Assembly: GCF_017813245.1 (NCBI RefSeq) | Contig: NZ_JAGIQL010000001.1 | Coordinates: 1-64,000 of the forward strand | DNA from: Streptomyces montanisoli | Lineage (GTDB): Bacteria > Actinomycetota > Actinomycetes > Streptomycetales > Streptomycetaceae | DNA: 64,000 nt | Reading direction: 5' to 3' | Part shown: in pieces, positions 36,101 to 44,216 of the stretch | Position numbering within the stretch: the first letter of the stretch is position 1 | How the letters are laid out: every line of letters begins with the position of its first letter | The notes under the pieces: model-generated | The model's input: the letters and a program-made list of their open reading frames with translations, nothing else | Database searches by the model: none | What the model was told of the DNA's origin: nothing | Program-made: the position numbers and the translations under genes

Positions 36101-37902
36101 TCGGCCTCCCGGATGCCGAGGATGTCGAGAGCGTGCGTCAGCGAGGGGTCCTGGGCAAGCTCGTCGACCACGTACACCAGGGATTCACGCAATCCGTCCT
36201 GATCGGTACGGCGGTAGACCTTGCCGGGCACAGGGGCGACGAGACCGTCCTCCTCGGTGAGGACGATGTGGGCCTTACGGGCCTCCTCGACGAATGGGGA
36301 ACCGACCGCGATCATGTCGGCGAGGATGCGGATCGCGGTCGCGGAGGCCTGCGCGGTACCACCCTCGACAAGGGCCTCCAACCATTCGCGGACGCTGGCT
36401 CGTTGGTGCTTCGCCGCACCGAGGATGTGCTCGACCTTGCCGGAGCGCAGAACGTCCACTTCGACGCTGGGATGCAGCCAGTTCGCCGGACGGTCCGGGC
36501 ACTCGTGCCACAGCCGCAGCCAACGCAGGAGAGATTTCGACTCCCTCTTCGGGTCCTTGGGACGAGGGTGCACTCGCAGCGCGGCCGGCACGCGCAGCAC
36601 ACCGTTCTGGTCGGGAAGCGACGGCGTCACCGCGGCACGCCGCCAGATCTCCTCGGTCAGGAACTCGTCCGCCCAACTGATCGCCTCCTTCGCACGGCCG
36701 GGCAGCAGAGGGAGATAGGCGGCCGGGTCCTCGACGGGTGCCAGGGCGAGAAGCGACTCCACGACCAGTTGTGCCGCCGCTCGGATCATCTCCTGGTTGA
36801 AGGGTGAGGAGTCGAGAAGATTCTGTCGGTCCTCGTTCGTCTTCCAGGCGCCGTTGAGGATGCCGCTCAGTGACATCTCGTACTTGGTCGGGAAGAAGGA
36901 CCAGAACTTGCCGCGTCCGCGCGCGCGGGGGCTGACGAACAGGCCGCTCTCCGGGTCCTTCTCCAGGGCGGGGACGCCCCAGGCAAGGTCGAGGGAGAGC
37001 CGGTCGTGCAGCTCTCCGGCGTCTGCGCGGGCGCTCGGACCGGGCTCGTGGGTGGTGGTGAACACGCGCCACCGTTCGGTGGCGACAGCCTTCCCGGTCC
37101 GCTCCTCGACCACGGTGTGCAGGTCGCCGGTGCGCTGGGCGGTCAGTGTGCGACGGGCCATGGGCCGTGGCCGGCGGTCCTCCAGGACGACCTTCGCGAC
37201 GTGCGGTGAGAAGAGTTGGAAGCCGACCGGAAATTCCTCGCGGGGTTCGCCGTGGTCCTTGGCACGGCCGCCGTGCATGTCCCGGCTCAGCCGGCCGTCC
37301 GCCTTGGGAAGCAGGGGCAGACGAACGACGGTGGTGGCCCAATTCAACAGCTCGTGCAGGACCTGATCGGAGCTGCGCTCGGCCTCCACGTCCAGGGGTC
37401 GGCCCATCCGCAGCACGGGGGCGTCGAACTCCGGGCCATAGCGCGCCGTCACGCCGGGCACGGCCCTGATCTGGTCGTACGACCATGCACGGTCGAATCC
37501 GAAACTTCCGGTGCTGCTGAAGAATTCCGGTGCGTCGGTCACCACGAGAACCGATTTGACGCCCACCCCGAAGCGTCCGATCTGGCCGCCGCGCTTCTTC
37601 GACATGCTCATCCGGAGAATCGTCTCGGCGCCTTCCGGGGTCACCGGCTTGCCCTCGTTCGCGCAGTACAGGTGCGTTTCTGTGAGGACGACATGAACTC
37701 GCCCACTCGACTCGTCGGCCATCTCGTCTGCCGCGTTCTGCACGAGTTCGAAAAGCTGGCGATCGCCATATCCACCTTGGGTGATACGACGCTCTCCATT
37801 GGCATGCTCGGCCACGAGACCGGGGTCCACGGCGTAAGTCTGCAGGACGCGGGAAGATTGTTCGAGAACGGTTCCAATTACTGAAGATGTCGAAGACGGC
37901 AC
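33130..37902 (-). CDS. Sacsin-like GHKL ATPase fused to SF2 helicase
   Basis: A 1590-residue protein, first in the defence operon. The N-terminus is a GHKL ATPase of the sacsin/HSP90-like type: ELVQNAADE (residues 52-60) gives the N box and IGRFGVGVKSVL (108-119) the glycine box. A region of about 1050 residues has no domain I can name. The C-terminus is an SF2 helicase: Walker A LPTGAGKT (1219-1226), VDEAHTAI (DEAH at 1326), GLTATPF (1356) and motif VI MIGRGLRG (1546). GTG 37902 follows AGGAGA. Sacsin-type ATPase and helicase in one chain suggests a DNA-remodelling machine or a sensor with two ATP switches. I infer that it takes the place of the missing DrmD or DrmE. Confidence 0.85.
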   Translation of the reverse strand: MPSSTSSVIGTVLEQSSRVLQTYAVDPGLVAEHANGERRITQGGYGDRQLFELVQNAADEMADESSGRVHVVLTETHLYCANEGKPVTPEGAETILRMSMSKKRGGQIGRFGVGVKSVLVVTDAPEFFSSTGSFGFDRAWSYDQIRAVPGVTARYGPEFDAPVLRMGRPLDVEAERSSDQVLHELLNWATTVVRLPLLPKADGRLSRDMHGGRAKDHGEPREEFPVGFQLFSPHVAKVVLEDRRPRPMARRTLTAQRTGDLHTVVEERTGKAVATERWRVFTTTHEPGPSARADAGELHDRLSLDLAWGVPALEKDPESGLFVSPRARGRGKFWSFFPTKYEMSLSGILNGAWKTNEDRQNLLDSSPFNQEMIRAAAQLVVESLLALAPVEDPAAYLPLLPGRAKEAISWADEFLTEEIWRRAAVTPSLPDQNGVLRVPAALRVHPRPKDPKRESKSLLRWLRLWHECPDRPANWLHPSVEVDVLRSGKVEHILGAAKHQRASVREWLEALVEGGTAQASATAIRILADMIAVGSPFVEEARKAHIVLTEEDGLVAPVPGKVYRRTDQDGLRESLVYVVDELAQDPSLTHALDILGIREADVEGRFDSVLDQGFDHYSQSDWERFWELFRQAGIRRLAHKVLERVPAARSTLRVRTADGRFRPVEDCMLPGIVVDAKRDPSIAVDMTFHSDDTPFFSQIGLRERPTGGVRPQEGEAWFEEYREALHTAYLRRLDSSAPRPTLNRMKVEGAAIGGPLHLFRALSEESRAAFLKVLPDDALVDNWTRQIGARSETRQAVPSPIRWMLRKFGTIATSQGIKPLNEAVGPQLAGYRDVLPVADISPEKARRLRLPTTVDEVPADRWDALLDEVTRSEDDSFVGATYVMLTRFGADFPEDSLTRCRIGDDWGTRSDDEITIAVGSAQYRALRAEQLPALLVPTAEDAELMIEKWGMLRYADVISRETREVPEGGPVPLVELFPALRQRLNSGNRNSLVQRCSELEEVTRTPNGTHASPLDAVRQDSTVKVRVPQDPEPMLRLIDRELGLGLGAAGCRAVLEHQDRMARDSALKAAQQAVREADDVVAKIELLIGADALRAGLPEGLMEAELQATDGAEPSGRRIAQMAFNAHGDGVLQQHVRDIQARFPNAPVAYGGSSAAIAFVSELRLPVAFAGSRTPSPPPFETVEGPRDFPHLHEYQEDLVRNISTMLDRLAPQRGMLSLPTGAGKTRVTAEAVIRWVKRVGDLKGPLLWIAQTEELCEQAFQSWKFVWSKVGAERPLTISRLVSTNEVGNVVDHPHLVVATDAKLERCLGTDQYAWLRQAALVIVDEAHTAISKRYTAILGRLGLTQYETGRHLLGLTATPFRNTNEEETRRLVSRFGNRRLDEGVFPSGDPYRDLQHWGMLAQVEHRTLEGGRIELTRDEKTHADRMAVLSRSAEQRLADDHARSRRIVDSITELPDDWPTLLFATSVDHAKYLAAMLNDQGVTSAAVDSTTSAQDRRNRIENFRGGRIRVLTNYGVLTQGFDAPATRAVVVARPVYSTNVYQQMIGRGLRGPLNGGKKSCLILNVSDNIANFDTQLAFNQFEHLWSRK

Positions 37903-38087
37903 TGCTCTGCTCTCCTGGAATGTGAAAGTTCGAGCGCAATGTGTGTGAGGCGAGGCCGCGCCGGCTACTCGTGAGCCGGCGCGTGCCTGCGTAGTACCTG
38001 TTTTCTGTCGGCTGTGCGGCTAGGTATCCGGTCGTGTGGGGCCGTTCCTGTCGCGAGGAGAGGGCTGGCCTGGCTCTTTGCTTGTTC

Positions 38088-38285
38088 TCAGACGGCAGGG
38101 GACTCGTCGGGGGGCAGGCCGGGAACCCTGCCATCGGGAAAATCTTTCTCCGTGAGGCCGTAATCCTTAAGAACCTTCAGGCGTTCCGCCTCGGTCTTCG
38201 CCACCTGGATGTTCAGTGCGAACGAATTCATTTCCCGAGAAGACATCAAGTGGTCGTTGTAACCTTGTTCAATCACGATCGGCAC
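38088..38285 (-). CDS. 65-residue protein upstream of the defence operon
   Basis: A small acidic-to-neutral protein beginning (GTG) MPIVIEQGYNDHLMSSREMN and containing KTEAERLKVLKDYGLTEKDF, likely two helices. It is 185 bases upstream of the GHKL-helicase gene on the same strand. Codon bias is weaker than in core genes but the frame is open and ends in a compact Pro-rich tail, so I think it is real. The ribosome-binding site (TTGGGG) is poor; an in-frame ATG at 38246 is an alternative start. I do not recognise the family. It could be a regulator, a leader-type peptide or a small subunit of the system. Confidence 0.5.
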   Translation of the reverse strand: MPIVIEQGYNDHLMSSREMNSFALNIQVAKTEAERLKVLKDYGLTEKDFPDGRVPGLPPDESPAV

Positions 38286-38802
38286 ACCCCAATTTAGACC
38301 GCACAGGGGTGTATGTGAATACAGATTTCCCCCGCGAACAGTAAGATTTCTTTACCTCTACGTCGATCAGGCTAGCGATGCGCGGCTCGTGTCGCCAGTC
38401 GTTTGCGAAGTCGTCTCACGTGTGGTAATGACGGCCCGGTGTGCGGTTCTGTCACCTGCTCGTGCGGAATTAAATTTAGACGCACCTCTCCCCCTGCCGC
38501 TCATTCCCCCGCAGTTCGGGTTCTTGAGCGAGATGGATTTCCCATCACCAACAACAATAGAATGGTCGCCCTGGTTTGCGCAAGACGAACTGCCCAATCT
38601 CTGCGAGGAGTTACCGACTCCGGGTGTGCGAATCGCCCGCTGACGTACATGTTGCTCATTCAGGGCAAACTGGGCGTCGAGTTGAAGTGATGTCATCGAT
38701 CAAGACGATCAACTAGTGGTTGACTGCGCCGACCCTGTCAAATTAACGTCGTGATCCGCGCCATGCGATCCGGATGGCGGCCAAGGGAAGAGCAGGTGGG
38801 GC
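38286..38802. promoter_or_regulatory. AT-rich control region of the defence island
   Basis: This 517-base gap separates the two divergent halves of the island and is clearly richer in A and T than its surroundings. A near-direct repeat AATTTAGAC(C)GCAC occurs at 38291-38304 and 38473-38485. CGATCAA is repeated at 38697-38703 and 38706-38712, just before the rightward promoter, and is a candidate operator for the HTH of the gene at 38803. An open frame at 38389-38643 has no coding bias, so I leave it out. The leftward promoter is not obvious. Confidence 0.55.
38720..38749 (+). promoter_or_regulatory. Candidate promoter of the rightward defence operon
   Basis: TTGACT (38720-38725) and TAACGT (38744-38749) are separated by 18 bases and would start transcription about 47 bases before the GTG at 38803. 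This is a good match to a housekeeping-type promoter. Confidence 0.55.
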
Positions 38803-40953
38803 GTGGAGACAGGTGAGGAGTTCGGGCCTTGGTTGGCCCGACAGCTCAAGCTCGCAGGGAAGACGCAGGCCGAACTGGCCGACGAGCTCGACCTGACTCG
38901 GGCCGCTGTGTCCGCATGGATCACCGGCCGATCGACGCCTCGTCCGACCGTCATGGTCGACATCGCCAGGGCGCTCGGCACGGATGTGGGCACGGTGCAC
39001 ACCCGTAACACCGATACCCAAGCCGGCCTGCCGGTCACCTGGTACCACCGCCCCGGCTACCCCGACGGCGGCCGCGACCTGGGTAACGCCGCGGCCTTCG
39101 CCTTCGACGCCGATGTGCAGGTCCTCGCACGGGAGACGTGTCAGAACAGCCTGGACGAGCGGCTGACGGAGAACGGCCGTCCGGTCAAGGTTCGCTACAC
39201 CCTCCACGAGCTCACCGGCGAAGCCCTGGGCGCCTTCCGTGAGGCGATCCTCTGGAACGATCTCTTTCCGCACTACTCCGCCGTCTCGGAGACCGCTGGT
39301 ACCCAGAAGGTCGGTCGGGTGGTGGACGCCGGTGTGCGCGACATGTACGAGAAGGGCCGCCTGGTCCTGCTGCGCGTCGACGACTACAACGCCTCCGGAC
39401 TCATCGGCGACGATTACTCGGACGGCAAGTTCGCGGCTGTGGTCAGGCGTCAACTGGAGAGCCTCAAGTCCGGCCCCGGGGCGGGCGGTTCGTACGGACT
39501 GGGCAAGGCGACGCTGTGGGCCACCAGTGCCCTCGGGCTCGTCCTCATCAACTCCACCCTCTCCGTGCCCCACGAGGGGCGTACCGAGCGACGGGTCATC
39601 GGGCGTCTCGAACTGCCCTGGCGTGAGGTCGACGGCGAGTCGTACGCGGGCCCTGCCTGGTTCGGGCGCCCTGATCCCGACTCGCCCGGCGCCATGGTCG
39701 CCCGTTCCTGGTGGGCGGACGAGGAGACCGTCGAGAACCTGTATCTGGCCCGGGAGAACGACGAGCCCGGTACGTCCTTCCTCATCGTCGGTGCGCACGA
39801 TGTGGCCGGACTCGCGGCGCAGTCCTCCGACCCCGACGACCTGCCCATCGGCGACGAGGAGGACGTGGACACCCGCGACATCAAGACGATGCACGCGCGA
39901 CTGGTCGAAGCACTGGGGCGTGACTTCTGGGCCGCGATGACCGGCGGGGGGAGCAGGCTCCCCCTCCTGGAGGTCTCCGTCCGTGCCCTGAGGAACGGCG
40001 AGGAGGTCGTGGCGGAGCAACGGGTGGACCCGTCCGTCGAGCAACCTTCCCGTACCCGCGCCCTGAGGGCGTACTACGAGGGCACAACCGTGAGTCGCCT
40101 CACCGAGGCGGGGCAGGTGGCGGAGCGGAACGTCCCGCTGAAGCTGCCGTTGTCCGGGGGCGCTCATGGGACGTTCGGTACGCACCAAGCGGTTCTGCTC
40201 GTCACCGAGGCCGAGGGGGACAAGGACGGGGCGAAGAACAGGATGCACTCGCTGCGGGGCAACCGCATGACCGTCAAGAGAAGTGTGGTTCAGAGACTGC
40301 CGGCCAACACCAATCCGTTCCAGGCCGTTCTGCTGGTGGGGGAGGCAGCCGGAGAGACGGCCCCCTTCGCGAAGGAGGCCGAGGAATTCCTGCGTGCGGC
40401 GGAACCTCCCGAGCACGACCGTTGGGGGCAGACGGAGGAGCTGACGCTGCGCTGGTCGCCCTCCGCGTACCGGCGGATCAACGCGCTGACCGCCGACGCC
40501 AACAACGCGGTGAGAGAACTCGTCGCCCGTCCGAAGCGCGGTGGCGGCGAAGGCGCTGAGGCCCTGCGCAAGGCATTGACGGTGCGACCAAGGCCCAAGG
40601 CCAAGAGCCCCACCGGCCCGGTGGTTCCGGTTCTGGACGGGCTCGAAGCGACGGTCGGCGATGCAGGGGAGTGGCAGATCACCGGCGAAGTGAGCATCCC
40701 GCGTGGCGACGAGATCGTCCCGATGGTGCCCGTGGCCCAGCTCGACGTGCGCTCGGGGGGCCGCCCCCGGCTGGACTGGGCGGAACTCGTGGGTGTCGAG
40801 GGCTGCGAGGCGGAGAACGGAACACTGCGCTTCACCCCCGGCGCGCGGAGAGCGAAGTTCCGAGGAACCACCGACGTCACCAGCCACGCGGTCAGGACCA
40901 CTCTGACCCGTCTTGTTGTCGAGCTCCGTGCCGGCAAGGGGAGTGACGCGTGA
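38803..40953 (+). CDS. HTH fused to MORC/MutL-like GHKL ATPase
   Basis: A 716-residue protein. Residues about 8-66 form an XRE helix-turn-helix (GKTQAELADELDLTRAAVSA). The following ATPase has the N box ETCQNSLDE (E111, N115, D118), a G1-like loop DDYNASGL (193-200) and G2 box GGSYGLGK (228-235), matching GHKL ATPases of the MutL/MORC type rather than histidine kinases. The C-terminal 350 residues are beta-rich and unassigned. Prokaryotic MORC/MutL-like ATPases are known beside cytosine methyltransferases and Vsr in restriction-type systems. The HTH suggests self-regulation. GTG 38803 starts the operon and its stop overlaps the next gene (GTGA). Confidence 0.75.
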   Translation: METGEEFGPWLARQLKLAGKTQAELADELDLTRAAVSAWITGRSTPRPTVMVDIARALGTDVGTVHTRNTDTQAGLPVTWYHRPGYPDGGRDLGNAAAFAFDADVQVLARETCQNSLDERLTENGRPVKVRYTLHELTGEALGAFREAILWNDLFPHYSAVSETAGTQKVGRVVDAGVRDMYEKGRLVLLRVDDYNASGLIGDDYSDGKFAAVVRRQLESLKSGPGAGGSYGLGKATLWATSALGLVLINSTLSVPHEGRTERRVIGRLELPWREVDGESYAGPAWFGRPDPDSPGAMVARSWWADEETVENLYLARENDEPGTSFLIVGAHDVAGLAAQSSDPDDLPIGDEEDVDTRDIKTMHARLVEALGRDFWAAMTGGGSRLPLLEVSVRALRNGEEVVAEQRVDPSVEQPSRTRALRAYYEGTTVSRLTEAGQVAERNVPLKLPLSGGAHGTFGTHQAVLLVTEAEGDKDGAKNRMHSLRGNRMTVKRSVVQRLPANTNPFQAVLLVGEAAGETAPFAKEAEEFLRAAEPPEHDRWGQTEELTLRWSPSAYRRINALTADANNAVRELVARPKRGGGEGAEALRKALTVRPRPKAKSPTGPVVPVLDGLEATVGDAGEWQITGEVSIPRGDEIVPMVPVAQLDVRSGGRPRLDWAELVGVEGCEAENGTLRFTPGARRAKFRGTTDVTSHAVRTTLTRLVVELRAGKGSDA

Positions 40954-41945
40954 AGTTCTATCCGTACAAGCGGCTCAACCGGCCTGTCACGCTCAGGGTG
41001 ACCTCGGTGTCCCTCAAACTCTCCGACGGTACCCGCGACCAGTTGGAGACCACGGCATACTCGACCCAGCAGCAGGCTGTCGCCCTCGGCATCGCGGGGC
41101 ACACGGACTGGGTGAGCGCCACGGTCGGTCTGTCGGTGACGCTGCCGCCCGGGGCGAACGCCCCCGACGCGGCCTGGTCGGACCTGTGCGTCCTGGCGGT
41201 ATTGACGGACGGGGAGACCAATGTCCGTACCTCCGCCAATCTCACGCTCGACGTGGAGGGTGGCCGGGACTGGTCCGGCTCGTTGGAGGTATTCCGCGAC
41301 GATCACCTGGGTCGGGCCTCCCTCGCCGTGTACGCGGTCGGGACGGTGGACGGAGTGCGCGGACGGTCGATCGCCGAGACCGACCGGAACTGGGTCATCG
41401 ACGCGGTCTCCGACGAGCCGGTCCACGGGCTCCGACTGAACGTCCAGAAAGCCTCGTTCAGGAAGAGCGCCCGGGAGTGGCTGCAGGTTTACGCCGACGC
41501 TCCCTGGGTCGTGGACACCTCGGCCAGGGTCCCCACCGTCTTCGTGAACACCGACGTCGAAGGCATCATCGACCTGTTGGACAGCAGTGGTTCGGGTGTG
41601 GACAGCAAGGTGCGTGACCTTCTGGTCGCTCAAATGGCCACCGACGTCTGGACCGCGGTGTTTCACGGCGCCATCGGCGACCTGGAGGTGGATCCCGCCG
41701 GAGGGCCGGTCTTCCCCACCGACTGGCAGGGTGAGGTGCTGCGAGAGATGCTCCCGGACGTGATTCCCGGCGTCCACGTGGAAGAGGCCCTACGGCAGGT
41801 TCATCGCCGAAGGACCGGTGACTCGGGCTGGACGGAACTCCAGACGCGCATCCATTACGCGGCCGTGCGCCGCGCCGACGCCTCCAAGGCCCTTGCCTTC
41901 GTCATCCGCGGCCTCGAACAGATGAACCGGGAGAGTGAGACGTGA
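40950..41945 (+). CDS. Unrecognised 331-residue protein of the GHKL operon
   Basis: The protein begins (GTG) KFYPYKRLNRPVTLRVTSVSLK and shows a beta-rich first half (about 1-165) and an alpha-rich second half with DLLVAQMATDVWTAVFHGAI and GEVLREMLPDVIPG. I do not recognise a catalytic motif, signal peptide or membrane span. It overlaps both neighbours by 4 bases (GTGA at 40950 and 41942), so it is very likely made in fixed ratio with the ATPase and forms a complex with it. A DNA- or protein-binding adaptor is one possibility; the function is unknown. Confidence 0.7.
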   Translation: MKFYPYKRLNRPVTLRVTSVSLKLSDGTRDQLETTAYSTQQQAVALGIAGHTDWVSATVGLSVTLPPGANAPDAAWSDLCVLAVLTDGETNVRTSANLTLDVEGGRDWSGSLEVFRDDHLGRASLAVYAVGTVDGVRGRSIAETDRNWVIDAVSDEPVHGLRLNVQKASFRKSAREWLQVYADAPWVVDTSARVPTVFVNTDVEGIIDLLDSSGSGVDSKVRDLLVAQMATDVWTAVFHGAIGDLEVDPAGGPVFPTDWQGEVLREMLPDVIPGVHVEEALRQVHRRRTGDSGWTELQTRIHYAAVRRADASKALAFVIRGLEQMNRESET

Positions 41946-42820
41946 TCACCCAACCGAACCACGTACCGGAGCGCCTGGGGCTGCTTGTCACCTCCGCCGT
42001 CGATCCATTCCTCACCGAGGAACTGCTCAAGGGCGAACAGGTACACGGCGGCATCGATCTCGCCAAGGTCGTGGAACCGCTCCCCGAGGACGACGCCAGG
42101 TGGTGGGTCGAGCCGATCCGGAGCCTGGTGGAAGACGCCATGTTCGAGTTCCGGGAGGATCGCACCCTGGCCGACGCATGGCTCGCGCCGCGGCTGCATG
42201 CCACCCTGCGGCTGACACGACGAGAAGCGGCGGACAAGCGTCTGTGGAACCACCTTGCCCTGGCCGTGGCCCCGGATTATGTCGTCTGGCGGCACCTTTC
42301 GGAGTCGACGGCGAACAGACCGGAAAGGCGTGTCGCCGCCGAGCGCTTCCGTGGCCCCGCGGACCGTCAGTGCTTCTCCCGTCTGTGGTGGGCGGCCGAA
42401 CTCTTCAGAAACGGGTCGGACTACGAGCCGGTCGAACTCGCCTGCGGAAATCAGGACCTCATCCACACCGTTCTCCGGAGCGAGCTGATCGATCACCGTC
42501 CCACGGCTCAGGCGTTGGTCCGTCTCCTGAAGAGCGGACAAGTATCCGGGGGGCGCGAGGTCAACGGCCTAAGCGTCGCCATAAATGCGGCGGGTGCGAC
42601 CTTGATCTACGACGTACTCGCCCCGGACCGGCCCCGCGACCCCACCCGTCTGCGGGACTGGATCGCGGAAGCCGAATCTGCGCCACCGGTCCAGCGGTAC
42701 GAACTCCCCGACGGCCCCGACGAGGATCCTGTTCCTGAGGAATCCGTGGCAGCGCTCGCGGGCTACTTCGCGGAGCTGTTCGAGACTGCGCCGGTCAGGG
42801 GCAGGAAGAGCGGGGACTGA
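41942..42820 (+). CDS. Unknown protein, possibly DUF6339-like, ending the GHKL operon
   Basis: A 292-residue, mostly helical protein. Segments RLWNHLALAVAPDYVVWRHL and CFSRLWWAAELFRNGSDY resemble the DUF6339 family as I remember it, but I am only moderately sure. It is preceded by a 4-base overlap (GTGA) and is the last gene of the rightward operon. There is no catalytic motif or export signal. It ends 17 bases before the convergent methyltransferase gene. A structural or adaptor role in the ATPase complex is plausible. Confidence 0.6.
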   Translation: MITQPNHVPERLGLLVTSAVDPFLTEELLKGEQVHGGIDLAKVVEPLPEDDARWWVEPIRSLVEDAMFEFREDRTLADAWLAPRLHATLRLTRREAADKRLWNHLALAVAPDYVVWRHLSESTANRPERRVAAERFRGPADRQCFSRLWWAAELFRNGSDYEPVELACGNQDLIHTVLRSELIDHRPTAQALVRLLKSGQVSGGREVNGLSVAINAAGATLIYDVLAPDRPRDPTRLRDWIAEAESAPPVQRYELPDGPDEDPVPEESVAALAGYFAELFETAPVRGRKSGD

Positions 42821-42837
42821 CCTGGGCCGTGCTGGGT

Positions 42838-44205
42838 CTACTCTGCCGACACCTTCTTGCCCCTGCTCTGACGAGGGCGCACGGAGGAAGGGGGCGGAAC
42901 CTGGTCCTCGGGGCGCGGGCACCTGTCGGTGCAGGTGTCGGCGGCCCCGCAACCGTTGCCGCGAAGCTTGGCACGCTGTTCCTCCGTGGCCGGCTGCCAT
43001 GGTTTCCTCAATGCCTCCGGGTCCGGCTGGGGGAGCCCCAGGGCGGCGCTCAGCAGGTATGTGCCGAACAGGGGCGGCACGGCGTTGCCCACCTGCTGGG
43101 CCTGCGCCGTCCCGGACCACGGATAGTCCGGCGGGAAGCTCTGCAGCATCCCCGCCTCGTTCATGCTGAACCGCGAGCCCTCGTAGACGATCTTTTCGTC
43201 GAGGTGCTGGAAGACCACGAAGCGGGAGATGCGGCCTGTGACGGTCGTGGCGGGCTGCTGGTCGGTCCGCACTCCTCGCCTCCCCGGGTTCCCGGAACTT
43301 CCGTAGTTCGAGCGGACCAGGAAGGGAGTGTCACGCCCCGGATGCGAGCCCACCGGCCTCGCAATGGCGTCCCGCATCGATCTCCAGGGCAGTAGGTCCG
43401 CGTCGTTCCTCGACACAGTGGTGTCCTCGTCGAGAGACGGCTGACGCGGCTGGTCCGCGGCCTGACCGGGTTCGCTCGTTCCGTTCTTCCGATTCCATTC
43501 CTTCGCCTCGTAGGCACGATGGGTCGGGGCGGGGAGCGAGGGCTTGCCGAGCCCTTCACGTCGAGCGATCAGTACAGCGCGGGATCGCGTCTGGGGCACC
43601 CCGTAGGTCTCGGTGGCGAGAGTGTCGACGACGACCTTGTACCTGGTCCCGTCGGGGAGCCCTGTCTCCTCCAGCACCTTGGCGTAGTGCTCCCAGAGCG
43701 GTGCCACCGCGGGGACCTGTTCCAGGACGATGACGTCGTACGGACGGTGCTCCCGACGCGGGCTCCGGGTTGCTTGAACCGCGTAACGGAGAGGCTCGAG
43801 GACCAACGCGGTACGCGGATCGGTGAGACTCTTCAGGTCCTCGTCGATGTCCCGGTCGGATTCACCCGCCATCAGCCTCTCGATGTACCCCCTGACCCGG
43901 TCCAAGGCCTGGCGTCCGGCGCCGTGCCCGGCCACCGAGTAGGTCTGGCACGGAGGACCGCCCGCGAGTACGTTGATCTCCGGCGGCAGCGTCTCGAAGG
44001 AATCTCTGCGTACGGCGCCCACGTCGGCGTGGAGCGTGTCCAGGCCGGCCGCGTATCGCGTGAGGCACGCACTTCTGTCCCACTCGATACCGAGACTCGG
44101 GATGTCGAGCGTGTGGCCGGCGACATCCAGCCCTCCGGGCCCCGCGAAGAGATCCAGGACAAAGGGCTTGTCGAGGATGGGCTGATGGTGCGCCGAGCTG
44201 GTCAT
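42838..44205 (-). CDS. DNA cytosine-C5 methyltransferase (catalytically complete)
   Basis: A 455-residue methyltransferase. Motif I is LDLFAGPGGLDVAG (17-30), the catalytic Pro-Cys is in AGGPPCQTYS (Cys86), motif VI is LEQVPA in place of the usual ENV, motif VIII is QTRSRAVLIA and motif X is AQQVGNAVPP. Residues about 250-340, between motifs VIII and IX, would form the target-recognition domain. The tail is rich in Pro and Cys. The ATG at 44205 is near the start of motif I. It is 11 bases downstream of the second methyltransferase-like gene. It probably marks the host DNA, but the target sequence is unknown. Confidence 0.88.
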   Translation of the reverse strand: MTSSAHHQPILDKPFVLDLFAGPGGLDVAGHTLDIPSLGIEWDRSACLTRYAAGLDTLHADVGAVRRDSFETLPPEINVLAGGPPCQTYSVAGHGAGRQALDRVRGYIERLMAGESDRDIDEDLKSLTDPRTALVLEPLRYAVQATRSPRREHRPYDVIVLEQVPAVAPLWEHYAKVLEETGLPDGTRYKVVVDTLATETYGVPQTRSRAVLIARREGLGKPSLPAPTHRAYEAKEWNRKNGTSEPGQAADQPRQPSLDEDTTVSRNDADLLPWRSMRDAIARPVGSHPGRDTPFLVRSNYGSSGNPGRRGVRTDQQPATTVTGRISRFVVFQHLDEKIVYEGSRFSMNEAGMLQSFPPDYPWSGTAQAQQVGNAVPPLFGTYLLSAALGLPQPDPEALRKPWQPATEEQRAKLRGNGCGAADTCTDRCPRPEDQVPPPSSVRPRQSRGKKVSAE

Positions 44206-44216
44206 GTGGCCGAAGT

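Noticed and set aside
34498-36807. A 769-residue plus-strand frame inside the GHKL-helicase gene
   Set aside because: It is antisense to a protein with intact ATPase and helicase motifs and shows no motif of its own.
38389-38643. An 84-residue plus-strand frame in the island control region
   Set aside because: It has no ribosome-binding site or coding bias, and sits in the AT-rich regulatory gap.
38743-40887. A 714-residue minus-strand frame opposite the HTH-GHKL gene
   Set aside because: It is an antisense shadow; the plus-strand frame has HTH and GHKL motifs and 4-bp operon overlaps.
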